DNA of 64,000 nucleotides. It comes from Brettanomyces bruxellensis (taxonomy: Eukaryota > Ascomycota > Pichiomycetes > Pichiales > Pichiaceae). Every line of letters starts with the position of its first letter. The stretch's first letter is position 1. Shown piece by piece: positions 38,284 through 46,973 of the stretch. Both the position numbers and the translations under genes were made by a program. Where the stretch lies: positions 3,663,001 to 3,727,000 of the forward strand of contig NC_054690.1 in assembly GCF_011074885.1 (NCBI RefSeq). Reading direction: 5' to 3'. The notes below the pieces were generated by a model. That model was given only the letters and a program-made list of their open reading frames with translations. It made no database searches and had not been told where the DNA came from.

Positions 38284-39645
38284 ATGCCTCTCACCAGAAG
38301 ACAGGCTGAGGCAGAAGGAAGAAAAGATGAAGTAGAGAGAGAATATGAAGAGGCCATTGGTCATGGAAAGTTTTTAACAAAGGATAAGGAAGAAGACAAT
38401 GACAACATTTTAGGAAAGCACGACTTATCTTCTCCTGAAGAGGAAGAGTTGAGAAAGAAGTCGAGAAGTGGAAAAGGAACTGAAATTCAAGACGAATCAG
38501 AAAACAGTTCTACGCTTACGAAAATATTGGAAGAATTAAGAGAATGGAAGGCTTATACAATTGAGAGCTCTAAAAAACATGAGGAAGAAATGAAGAAGTT
38601 GGGATTTGACGTAAACCGCACTATTTCCGAAGTTCACGCTACAAGAGAGAAGTTAGCCGAGGATGAACAGACGATTCAGGAAATGGCAAAAAGGCAAGAT
38701 CAAAAGATGGAAGATATCACATCTAAAAACAAATTTTTATGCGAACACCTTGAACAATTTGAAGTAGATGTTAGAGCAGTTTTGGTGAAGCATGATAAGT
38801 ATTGTGAGGAATTTGCCAAACACATAAATGATCATGAGACAGATAACAAACGGGTCATCGACGGAATGAACGAGAGTCTGAAGAAGCACGATATTTCTTT
38901 TGAGAATATTACCAAAGATTTAAATGATCACGAGACAGATAACAAAAGGATCATTAAGGAAATGAAGGAGGACTTAATTGTTCAGCAGGCAAGCATTGAG
39001 AATGAAAATGCGAGAAAGTTGAAGGAGATTGAAGAACGACTGAACCAACAATTAGACGGACGAGTAAGAAAGTTGGAAACCTTGATAAAGGATAATCCGA
39101 AGGAGATCAATGAGCGACTGAACCAACAATTAGACGGACGAGTAAGAAAGTTTGAAGACTTGATAAAGGATAATTCGAAGGAGATAACTAAATTGATTGC
39201 TACAGAAACTTCGAGAGAAAACAACTACAAATTGCTTAATGATGACATCAAAAAACTGAATACCGATATGAATCTTTTAAAAATTGAAAAATCTCAAAAT
39301 TTTGAATTACAAAATAGCTTAAAAACCAAAATGGAAGAACAAGGTGAAAAGATAATAGTTCTACAACAACAAAATCAATATTTGATGGAGGATCACCGTA
39401 ATGTATCTCGGAAAACAGATAAATTTGCTACAGATATCGCCGTCTTGAGAACGAAATACGAATTGAACATATCCGGTGCAGAAGCGTCAAATGTACGAAT
39501 ACCTAAGTACGAAAACCTTCAAGAGAAACAGAAGCAGAAGTTTGCCAAGACGCAAAATGAAGGATTGTACACCCCTGCAATCAAATACCAACATCCTTAT
39601 CAGAAGGAAGGAGACCTGAACACTCCAACTCAGGAAGTGAGGTAA
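38284..39645 (+). CDS. Retrotransposon ORF1: coiled-coil, Gag-position protein
   Basis: A 453-residue protein in the Gag position. It is almost entirely predicted helix or coiled coil, rich in Glu, Lys and Asn, without zinc knuckles. The N-terminus is basic (MPLTRRQAEAEGRKDE). Internal duplications are clear: a 26-residue unit ERLNQQLDGRVRK.. occurs twice in tandem (39025-39186), and a longer unit with NDHETDNKR occurs twice (about 38826-38955). Such a long coiled coil is not a typical capsid fold; it may assemble particles or be an added protein. The TAA stop is followed after two bases by the ATG of ORF2 (TAACTATG), so ORF2 may be made by termination-reinitiation or by frameshifting. Confidence 0.85.
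   Translation: MPLTRRQAEAEGRKDEVEREYEEAIGHGKFLTKDKEEDNDNILGKHDLSSPEEEELRKKSRSGKGTEIQDESENSSTLTKILEELREWKAYTIESSKKHEEEMKKLGFDVNRTISEVHATREKLAEDEQTIQEMAKRQDQKMEDITSKNKFLCEHLEQFEVDVRAVLVKHDKYCEEFAKHINDHETDNKRVIDGMNESLKKHDISFENITKDLNDHETDNKRIIKEMKEDLIVQQASIENENARKLKEIEERLNQQLDGRVRKLETLIKDNPKEINERLNQQLDGRVRKFEDLIKDNSKEITKLIATETSRENNYKLLNDDIKKLNTDMNLLKIEKSQNFELQNSLKTKMEEQGEKIIVLQQQNQYLMEDHRNVSRKTDKFATDIAVLRTKYELNISGAEASNVRIPKYENLQEKQKQKFAKTQNEGLYTPAIKYQHPYQKEGDLNTPTQEVR
39025..39186 (+). repeat. 78-bp direct duplication inside retrotransposon ORF1
   Basis: Two tandem 78-bp units, each encoding 26 residues around RLNQQLDGRVRK, differ at only a few bases. They add turns to the predicted coiled coil without shifting the frame. 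Confidence 0.9.
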
Positions 39646-39647
39646 CT

Positions 39648-42600
39648 ATGAATACACCTTCAAGTACATCGGATGAGAAGAAAAGGAATGACAACACGTT
39701 TGCTTTAATTGCTGAGAGATTGAATCATGTGGACCCCTCAACAGACGAAGAGATGATTTGGAAGGATATGCGTAACTTACTTTCCACCGTCACTGAGCAT
39801 AAACCTGCATATTGGGATAAGGTACGAAGTGAAATGGAGACGAAATTGACATCAATTGATATTTTAAAACCACTATTCGAGTATAAGAGGGACGGAACCA
39901 AATATCAAGCAGCTACCAAAGGAATTTCAAAAATCACATACACTGATTTTGCGCAATACAGTGCTGATTTAATTCAGAAACTAACAAGAATTGGTGTATC
40001 TCTTAGAACTGATAAGATCAGATACTCAGACTGGGGCATAATCTTAAGAGAAAATTTTCTTGATGAACGACTGCAACAGGAAATAAACAGGACTTTGAAG
40101 CACCATCGCAGTGCCGACAATCCTTGGTCAATACTAGTTATTTTATTATTCAGAAATTCTAAGGTCAGAATTGCTCCAGACCACAGACAAGAAATTGCTT
40201 TGAAGACCGAACCAACCCCTGGAGAATGGTTGGGAACATATCTATGCAGACTCACATTAGATTCCGAAAAATATTGCGACCAACCTAATTGGGCATACAC
40301 GAACAGGATTATATCGATTTTAACGGAAAACTGTTGTTGGACAGAGATGCAAAACTTACGCGATGCAACAACCTACGACGATTACTTGCGGACCTTTAGG
40401 AAAATACCAACTCGACTACCTGTAAGGGCGAAAGAAATTGAATCAACAAAAGCATTTGAAATACAGAGTAGCGACAAGGAGCAAGACACGGCTTACAACA
40501 TGATGCACCGTTATCCTTCAAATAAGTGGAAAAGCGACCACCGTTCTCGGTCCGACTCAGAAAGAAAAGGAAACAAATTTGAGAGAAAATGGTTTTGCGG
40601 CAGATGTAGATGTGAACGCTGTCTAAAATATCGAAGGCATTATTTGGAGTCGGCATCAAATACAGAAAAGGCTAAAGCACGCATAAATCGGTTTCACAGA
40701 TTTCACTGTGCAAAATGTAAATGCCACCACTGCAAACGAGCATTCAAAGACAAATCAAGGTTACTGAGATTGGAAGATACTATTTATGAGAATTGTTCTG
40801 AAGATGAAATGGATGATAGTGATAATACAACATCAGAAGAAACAGACACAGCTGCAGAAGAGAAAGAAGAACACGATCTTGAGTCAGACGACGAACAGGA
40901 CAAAGAAGGTGATACCTACCACCACGGAATGTTTCGTATGACCACCTCAAAAGAAGAAGGACAAAATAACAATAGTGGAAAACAATTCACGGTAATCACA
41001 TTGTTAGACTCAGGAGCGAACAGCAATTTTGTTTATCAAGCAGTTATCGAAGAAATGAAAAGGAGTCCTGATACAATTCTCACACAGAAGAATATGCAAA
41101 ATACCATTCTTTATCGACTTTTATCGATTGAACAGACAGACAAACGCCACACAGTCGAAACTGCAGATGAACCTGTTTTGGTCAACAGTAGAGCGATGAT
41201 TAATGTTGAAATTCATTCGAATGAGAGTTCTTTTAATTTTTCAGCATGGTTTTTAATTCTGCCTAGGATGAAGAATATGATAATCTTGGGAAAACCATCA
41301 CTTTTCAAATTGAACTACGAGTTACAGCCACCAAACAAAGAATGCTTCACTATTGAAGGACACAAATATTACTTTGAGTTCACTGATGCACAAGGTGCAT
41401 ATAAACTGATGGAATTACCAAATAATTCATTGTTACAACAGCTTAAAGGAACATATCCTGCAGTCTTTACTCCAAAGATTCCCACATCCAATACATCAAA
41501 CTTTACCTACAAGGTTATCTTGAGGAATTATCCTTACAACAAAGTGAAGCCATATCCAACAAATGCATTACAGACCGAGGCGATTAGGATTTTTGTTGAA
41601 GAAGCAGTAACAAACCATATAATGGAGGAACAAGCAGATGATAATGAATTGATCGCACTCGCTCCAGTTTTTCCAGTAGTGCAGAAGGACAAAACACGTG
41701 TTGTCACCGATTTTCGTCGCATAAACGAGCATTTGGTTTATCAAAATTTCCCGATACTGCCAGTCCAATCTTTACTCCAGTCATTAGCAACATTTCGTTA
41801 CTTTACGACAATTGACTTAAAGATGGCATACTACCATGTTCATTTGGATCCAACTGGAGATCAAATTGGAGTTTGCACCACATTTGGAAACTATCGTTTC
41901 ACCAGACTACCATTTGGACTCGCAAGTTCACCTGCTGTTTTCACTCGCTTTATCAAGAAGATATTGAGACATCTACAAGAAAGAGGAAACGTATATGTGG
42001 ATAATTATATCGATGACATAATCATTGCTACCCATACTCTTGACGAGCAACACAGAGTCGTTAAGCAAGTTTTCCAATTATTGGATAAGTTTCAGCTTAG
42101 AATATCACAGAAGAAGCTTAAACTTATTCAGGAAAAGGTGAATTTTCTTGGTTATGTTATTTCAGATGGAAAGTACTACCCCGATCCAACAAAGGTTGAA
42201 GCTCTTGATCATTGGTCTACACCACATACGATCAAACAATGGGAATCATTTTTGGGTTTCATTAATTACTTGAGAAATTTTATTCCAAACTGTTCTCTTC
42301 TTTTGAAACCAATGTATGATCATATGATCAAGATGAAGAAGGCGAGGAAGGCTATACCACCCCCTAGTGAAATAATCACATCTTTTGAAACTGTGAAAAG
42401 TTTGCTAAAGCGTTGTACAGGATTACGGATTTTCAATCCCAAAATGCCATTGATCATATTTTGTGACGCCTCTCAATTAGGTGTAGGTGCAGTGCTAATG
42501 CAACAAGAAGGTGAAAATGGATCATATGTCCCTATTGCTTTTACTAGCAGATCTTTCTCACCAACCCAGCAGCGCTATTCCACATTGGAAAGAGAATTAC

Positions 42601-44426
42601 TTGCAATAATTACAACATTAACGCAAAACAGAATTTTCTTAACGCATGATGTAACCTTATTCACTGACCATCAAGCTTTACTTAGTTTGAACAACCAAGA
42701 TTGCAAGCTTAGTTTTCGAGTTTTAAAATTTGCGGAGATTATTAGTTCTTACAACATCAAATTGAGGCATGTGAAGGGCCAAAGGAATATTAGCGATTTT
42801 ATCAGCCGTCATAGCATTGACAAACAACCAGAGCTTAATGAAAACGAGCTCCTTGAGATGGCTGCTGTTCCTGTTAATATTGGATCTCCATCTTTCTTAA
42901 GAATTCTTAACGTTGAGGATCTTGAATCACTTGACCCTGAGCTTAAAGGGCTTTTTGCATTACATGATGAGGACGAACCCGAGGGAAACTCCATAAGCGG
43001 CACAGACGAAGAACAGTCCTTTACCGACGACGAAGATAACAGGCGCCCTATAAGAAGAGTTGAGAATATATCATTGAATGATCTTGAATTAATCAAGAGG
43101 AAATTGAAGAAGGAGAAAATACACAATTTCCCGAGTTGTCTTAAGGAAATCACTCAAGATTTTGTGTTAAGAAATGGTAATTTATGCTACATGCCCGACG
43201 ATCATACATTATTGAAGGTTGTCTCAGTTGAAGAGATTGCTGCAGTATGTCAGACTGAACACGAGAAGTTCCATGGATCTCCTAGACTTCTAATGCATAT
43301 CGTAACACAAGGAAAAGGCTGGTTTAATCCCCATGCAAAGTTGATAGCAATGGATACCGTACGAAACTGTACAAAGTGTGACCTATTCAAACGATTTCAA
43401 GATCTTGAAGGGAACATCGATTCGGTGAAAATTGTCGAACCATTTTCAGTATGGCACTTAGACTTCATTGGTCCAATACAGTCTGCGGAGAGCGGAAGCT
43501 GCAAACATGTATTACATGCGGTTGAATACACAACTGGCCTATGTTTAGGTTTGCCAGTCAATGCAGTATCAGCAAGACCTGTGCTACAACTCATATTCAC
43601 TATATATTCTATTTTCCCACCGCCAAAGGAAATTGTTTCAGATAATGCTACCGTTTTTAATGGTATTATAGTTGAAACGATAAAGAAGGCTTTCGGTTTC
43701 GATTGGAAACATACTAGTGCATATCATCCAAGAGCAAACGCAAAGGTAGAGAAGGTGAATCATCTTATCAAGGAAATATTAAAACGGATAACGCCCGAAA
43801 ACCAACATTGGGAACGTTCTATTTATGAAGCCATTCATATCTATAACAACCAGGCCAGTATTTATGGATACACACCGACCCAGTTAGCGTTTGGAACACA
43901 AGGTTTATACAAACCTCCTATGCAAGAAAATTTCGAATTTTCAAAATTCTGGAATCAGGAATCCGAACCATTTTTGACTGTTGATAATATTGATAGTATG
44001 GGACTACAACAATATCGATTACATCAAATGAAGGAAAATAGAATGGTGACTAACCAGAAACGGAATCATATTCGAGACATGATTAAATTGTTGAATGATC
44101 CAAAGGAAAATCACAATTCATATGCCGTTGGCGAATTTGTGATGCTCAGAAAACGTATCAGACATAGGAAATCTGACCCTGCTATTGAAGGTCCTTTTAT
44201 TGTTAAGGAAGCATATACAAAGGATAGCTATTTATTGAACAAACTTAATGGAACCACATTGGGAACATACAACGTGAAGATGATTTATCCAGCTTTCCAA
44301 TACTATGGTTCACCATTGAGATGTATTCACTCATACACTCTTTCAGGATCGGAAAGAATCAATAAATTCCACAAGGATTTTTGGCAACAACAGTATTTGA
44401 ATCTTTATGGAACAAATCACCACTGA
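39648..44426 (+). CDS. Retrotransposon ORF2: capsid-like region fused to Pol (PR-RT-RH-IN)
   Basis: A 1592-residue polyprotein. Residues 1-300 have no Pol motifs and may be the capsid. Two Cys clusters of form C-X2-C-X-C-X2-C follow at 317-325 (CGRCRCERC) and 354-362 (CAKCKCHHC), in place of CCHC knuckles. Next are an acidic stretch, the aspartic protease LLDSGA (Asp454), and RT with FRRINEHL, LPFGLASSP and YIDD at 787-790. RNase H has IIFCDASQLGVGA, LERELLAI and FTDHQALL. Integrase has an HHCC zinc site (H1205, H1209, C1241, C1244) and catalytic D1272, D1332 and E1368, with exactly 35 residues between the last two. A GPF-like module EGPFIVKEAYTKDSYLL follows; no chromodomain was seen. No internal stops. 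It lies in the -1 frame relative to ORF1. Confidence 0.96.
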   Translation: MNTPSSTSDEKKRNDNTFALIAERLNHVDPSTDEEMIWKDMRNLLSTVTEHKPAYWDKVRSEMETKLTSIDILKPLFEYKRDGTKYQAATKGISKITYTDFAQYSADLIQKLTRIGVSLRTDKIRYSDWGIILRENFLDERLQQEINRTLKHHRSADNPWSILVILLFRNSKVRIAPDHRQEIALKTEPTPGEWLGTYLCRLTLDSEKYCDQPNWAYTNRIISILTENCCWTEMQNLRDATTYDDYLRTFRKIPTRLPVRAKEIESTKAFEIQSSDKEQDTAYNMMHRYPSNKWKSDHRSRSDSERKGNKFERKWFCGRCRCERCLKYRRHYLESASNTEKAKARINRFHRFHCAKCKCHHCKRAFKDKSRLLRLEDTIYENCSEDEMDDSDNTTSEETDTAAEEKEEHDLESDDEQDKEGDTYHHGMFRMTTSKEEGQNNNSGKQFTVITLLDSGANSNFVYQAVIEEMKRSPDTILTQKNMQNTILYRLLSIEQTDKRHTVETADEPVLVNSRAMINVEIHSNESSFNFSAWFLILPRMKNMIILGKPSLFKLNYELQPPNKECFTIEGHKYYFEFTDAQGAYKLMELPNNSLLQQLKGTYPAVFTPKIPTSNTSNFTYKVILRNYPYNKVKPYPTNALQTEAIRIFVEEAVTNHIMEEQADDNELIALAPVFPVVQKDKTRVVTDFRRINEHLVYQNFPILPVQSLLQSLATFRYFTTIDLKMAYYHVHLDPTGDQIGVCTTFGNYRFTRLPFGLASSPAVFTRFIKKILRHLQERGNVYVDNYIDDIIIATHTLDEQHRVVKQVFQLLDKFQLRISQKKLKLIQEKVNFLGYVISDGKYYPDPTKVEALDHWSTPHTIKQWESFLGFINYLRNFIPNCSLLLKPMYDHMIKMKKARKAIPPPSEIITSFETVKSLLKRCTGLRIFNPKMPLIIFCDASQLGVGAVLMQQEGENGSYVPIAFTSRSFSPTQQRYSTLERELLAIITTLTQNRIFLTHDVTLFTDHQALLSLNNQDCKLSFRVLKFAEIISSYNIKLRHVKGQRNISDFISRHSIDKQPELNENELLEMAAVPVNIGSPSFLRILNVEDLESLDPELKGLFALHDEDEPEGNSISGTDEEQSFTDDEDNRRPIRRVENISLNDLELIKRKLKKEKIHNFPSCLKEITQDFVLRNGNLCYMPDDHTLLKVVSVEEIAAVCQTEHEKFHGSPRLLMHIVTQGKGWFNPHAKLIAMDTVRNCTKCDLFKRFQDLEGNIDSVKIVEPFSVWHLDFIGPIQSAESGSCKHVLHAVEYTTGLCLGLPVNAVSARPVLQLIFTIYSIFPPPKEIVSDNATVFNGIIVETIKKAFGFDWKHTSAYHPRANAKVEKVNHLIKEILKRITPENQHWERSIYEAIHIYNNQASIYGYTPTQLAFGTQGLYKPPMQENFEFSKFWNQESEPFLTVDNIDSMGLQQYRLHQMKENRMVTNQKRNHIRDMIKLLNDPKENHNSYAVGEFVMLRKRIRHRKSDPAIEGPFIVKEAYTKDSYLLNKLNGTTLGTYNVKMIYPAFQYYGSPLRCIHSYTLSGSERINKFHKDFWQQQYLNLYGTNHH

Positions 44427-44450
44427 AAGCTTGAACGCTTCGCTTTTTCC

Positions 44451-44464
44451 GGAGAGAGGTATGG
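44451..44464 (+). other. Polypurine tract candidate of the retrotransposon
   Basis: GGAGAGAGGTATGG lies immediately before TC and the 3' LTR start, the usual position of the plus-strand primer. Confidence 0.6.
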
Positions 44465-44466
44465 TC

Positions 44467-44847
44467 TTTAGTGTCGGATTTCGCGGATTTTTAGAAATTC
44501 TAACAAGAGCATAATTTCTGAGAATTGATGCGACACAGAGAATCCCACTTGTGAAAAGGGATATCTGAGTTTTGCTAAAACTATTCTACGTAACAAATAC
44601 TTCCTTTTTCTTGAAAGAGTTTAAGGAAGACAAGCTAATATATATTTTTTAATTTGAATTGATCTTAATTTAATATTGATTGTATCACAAGTTGACAGTA
44701 TTGTCCATATTGATATCATTATTGATTATTATTCGTGTCACTGAGTTTTGTAACTTCACACACCAGGAACCGGTATCTAGCTAGTCGACATACCATCCTT
44801 ACACAAATTAATTAGCTTCATTCTAAATTTGGGTACCATTCACTAAA
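44467..44847 (+). repeat. 3' LTR of the retrotransposon
   Basis: 381 bp, identical to the 5' LTR apart from one missing T in the T-run. It starts TTTAGTGTCGG and ends CACTAAA, followed by the CTAC target duplication. Confidence 0.96.
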
Positions 44848-44851
44848 CTAC
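44848..44851. repeat. Target site duplication, right copy (CTAC)
   Basis: Matches the CTAC before the left LTR at 37844-37847. Confidence 0.8.
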
Positions 44852-45062
44852 CCAAGAAATACCAACCGAGAAAAATAGTTAGCACAATTAGCACACATCC
44901 TTGCCCTAGTAAATGTTTTGGCGGCGCGGCGATCGACCAAATCTAACACAAAACGCATAAACGGCTGACGTACGGCGTTTCATAATATGTTAATTTTCAA
45001 CGCAAAGAGGGGCGGAAAAAAGTTTATAAATTTTGGTATTGTTCGAGTTATATGAAGGGAGC

Positions 45063-45070
45063 CACGTGGG
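45063..45070 (+). promoter_or_regulatory. CACGTGGG, high-affinity Pho4-type E-box
   Basis: The core CACGTG followed by GG is the preferred Pho4 site in S. cerevisiae. It lies 1.9 kb upstream of the PHO4-like gene and 0.2 kb from the retrotransposon. One site alone is weak evidence; Cbf1 also binds CACGTG. Confidence 0.35.
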
Positions 45071-46393
45071 GGACTATAATAATCCCAAAAAGGAAGTTGG
45101 TATAAAGATTTAATTTACATGGCGATTGGACGATATAATAAGATTTTTTGGGAAAGAAAAGAAAAAAAAATTTCAGATACTCCCAAAGCAGGGAGGAGTA
45201 TGAAGTATGACGAATTAGATTTAGAAGTTGCAGATAAGTTGGCTGACAGAAAGGATGTCAACTAGTTTAAAACGGATTGCGATGTTGATGATAACGTTGA
45301 AGGGAAACTAAACTAATAAAAAATAAAAAAATAAAGGAAAAAGCGTTGAGATTTCTGGTATCCTGGAGCTGAAATAATAATAATTCGAGGATGAATGGGA
45401 ATTATAATAATGTAATTGGGTTAATAATAGATACACAGAAAGTAGTAAATTTGACGGTACGAAGTCGGGAGAAAGACACTAAGTAAGCAGCAAGTGGTTG
45501 GGAGTTTCAAGATTATTATTAGGAAATAATAAGATAAGAATCGATGTTCAAAATACATGACATGTTAGATGGACGAAGTGTTCGGGAAATTTTTGAAAAA
45601 AATGAAAAAAAAAAAGCAAAAAGCACGGCAAGACAATTAAAGCCACCGAAAAAGGTAAGAGTTCACATGAGGATAAAATAATGATCACAAAGCAACGCTA
45701 TAGGCTGGAGGTTAAAATAATGTGAGTATCAGGCATGTGTGAATGCTTATTAACTCCGACTGGAGAAATAGAGAGAAGCAGTTGCTGTATTCAGATGGTT
45801 TTACTGTGTGTATAGTAAACATTGAAATACCACGCAGGAGAGTTAGTTAAAAATGTTGGCAAATCATTGGTCTACTGACAGGATTCGTTATTAAAGATTT
45901 ATGGGTAGTTAGGAAGATGAAATAGTCGAAACAAAAAGCGTTTTATTATCTCTTAATGCAAATAAAGTAAAACGGTAGCGGTAAAGAGAAAATGGAAGAT
46001 ACAAATGTAACCTTAATAGTTGCCGAATATGCGAGAAGTGATTGTCTCGGTAAGATGTGAGTCAAGAGACTGACATAGAAGCCAGCGGTAAAGCGGAAGA
46101 AATGAAATGAAGAGAGAAAAAAAAGGTAGTGCTTTGAATGCAGACTGGCAGTAACTAAATAGAATAATAGATACCGAAGATAATCAGATAATAGGGGGAA
46201 AAAATACAGAGGAAGATAATAAAAATATGGAAAGAAATAATAGGGAGCCAAGGTGAACAAACCCGATGCCTGGTTTATCATGAATGAAAAATCTGGCTCG
46301 GGCAGATATTTTATGCAGTCTCGTTCAGTATTTCCGTTTTGGATATTATGCTCACTAATGCTAGGGTTGTGTAATTTATTCACATTGATATAA

Positions 46394-46415
46394 TTTTTTT
46401 TTTNCCCCCCCCCCC
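46394..46415. other. T10-N-C11 homopolymer junction with ambiguous base
   Basis: Ten T, one N (46404), then eleven C. This is the only ambiguous base in the window. It marks low-quality sequence or an assembly join. Confidence 0.9.
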
Positions 46416-46851
46416 TTCTTGTCGCCCCCTGGGATTTTATATAAATAGCTTGTGGGTCTGCAGATCGATAAAAGTGGGCCAAGTGGATATTTTGGTGGTG
46501 TGGGCAACGTTGAGAAAGTCCGATTTGGTATATTCTGAGAGCAGGAAAGACGACTGATAATCTTTTAGAGAATTAATTGCATTCTGAATTCTTGCTCTGG
46601 ACATTTTTCCGCCAGATTGCGAGCGATCAAAAAAGAGATAGGGAGAGAAAAAAGAAGGAAATTGCACCTATTGGGTTACTACTAGCAGAAGCTACACAAT
46701 CGCTGGTTATCGCTACAGGCAACAATTCGCACGAAAATAATATTTTAAGTCCCATCTTATCTGAATTTCTCACTCCGCATACATTTTTACAGAACTTTTG
46801 GACCACCAGGATAATATTTAAAGGAAACACTGCGGGCAGATAGAGCAGGTT

Positions 46852-46956
46852 GAGAATCGAGAATCGAGAATCGAGAACTGAGAACTGAGAACTGAGAACT
46901 GAGAACTGAGAACTGAGAATTGGGAACTGAGAACTGAGAATTGAGAATTTAGAATT
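46852..46956. repeat. 7-bp tandem repeat (GAGAACT/GAGAATY) upstream of PHO4
   Basis: Fifteen 7-bp units: three GAGAATC, six GAGAACT, then variants GAGAATT, GGGAACT and TAGAATT. The array ends 17 bp before the PHO4 ATG, so it would be in the 5' leader or core promoter. Confidence 0.92.
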
Positions 46957-46973
46957 TGAATCCAGTGCATACA

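Larger units (their letters stand above)
37848..44847 (+). mobile_element. Complete Ty3/gypsy-type LTR retrotransposon, 7,000 bp
   Basis: A full element with two LTRs (382 and 381 bp) that differ only by one T in a T-run. It has 4-bp target duplications, two long intact ORFs (38284..39645 and 39648..44426) and a purine-rich tract before the 3' LTR. Domain order in ORF2 is protease, reverse transcriptase, RNase H, integrase, the Metaviridae (Ty3/gypsy) order rather than Ty1/copia. The LTR termini are the inverted repeat TTTAGTG...CACTAAA. No tRNA gene is adjacent, unlike the classic Ty3 target. Near-identity of the LTRs and open ORFs point to a recent insertion that may still be active. Confidence 0.97.
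44852..46851. other. Gene-free region between the retrotransposon and PHO4 (about 2 kb)
   Basis: No supported gene. The top strand is purine-rich for long stretches (A/G blocks at 45120-45660 and 46080-46250), which makes the bottom strand look like a Phe/Leu/Tyr-rich ORF (45946-46482) that I do not believe. A CACGTGGG site lies at 45063-45070, GC-rich patches at 44921-44932, and an ambiguous base at 46404. It probably serves as the PHO4 upstream region. Confidence 0.5.

Noticed and set aside
44852..45300. tRNA gene flanking the Ty3-like element, as for Ty3 targeting
   Set aside because: No A/B box pair or cloverleaf could be found on either side of the element.
45946..46482. Minus-strand ORF of 178 codons crossing the N base
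   Set aside because: It is the complement of purine-rich sequence, giving a Phe/Leu/Tyr-rich peptide. It contains the ambiguous base and resembles nothing.
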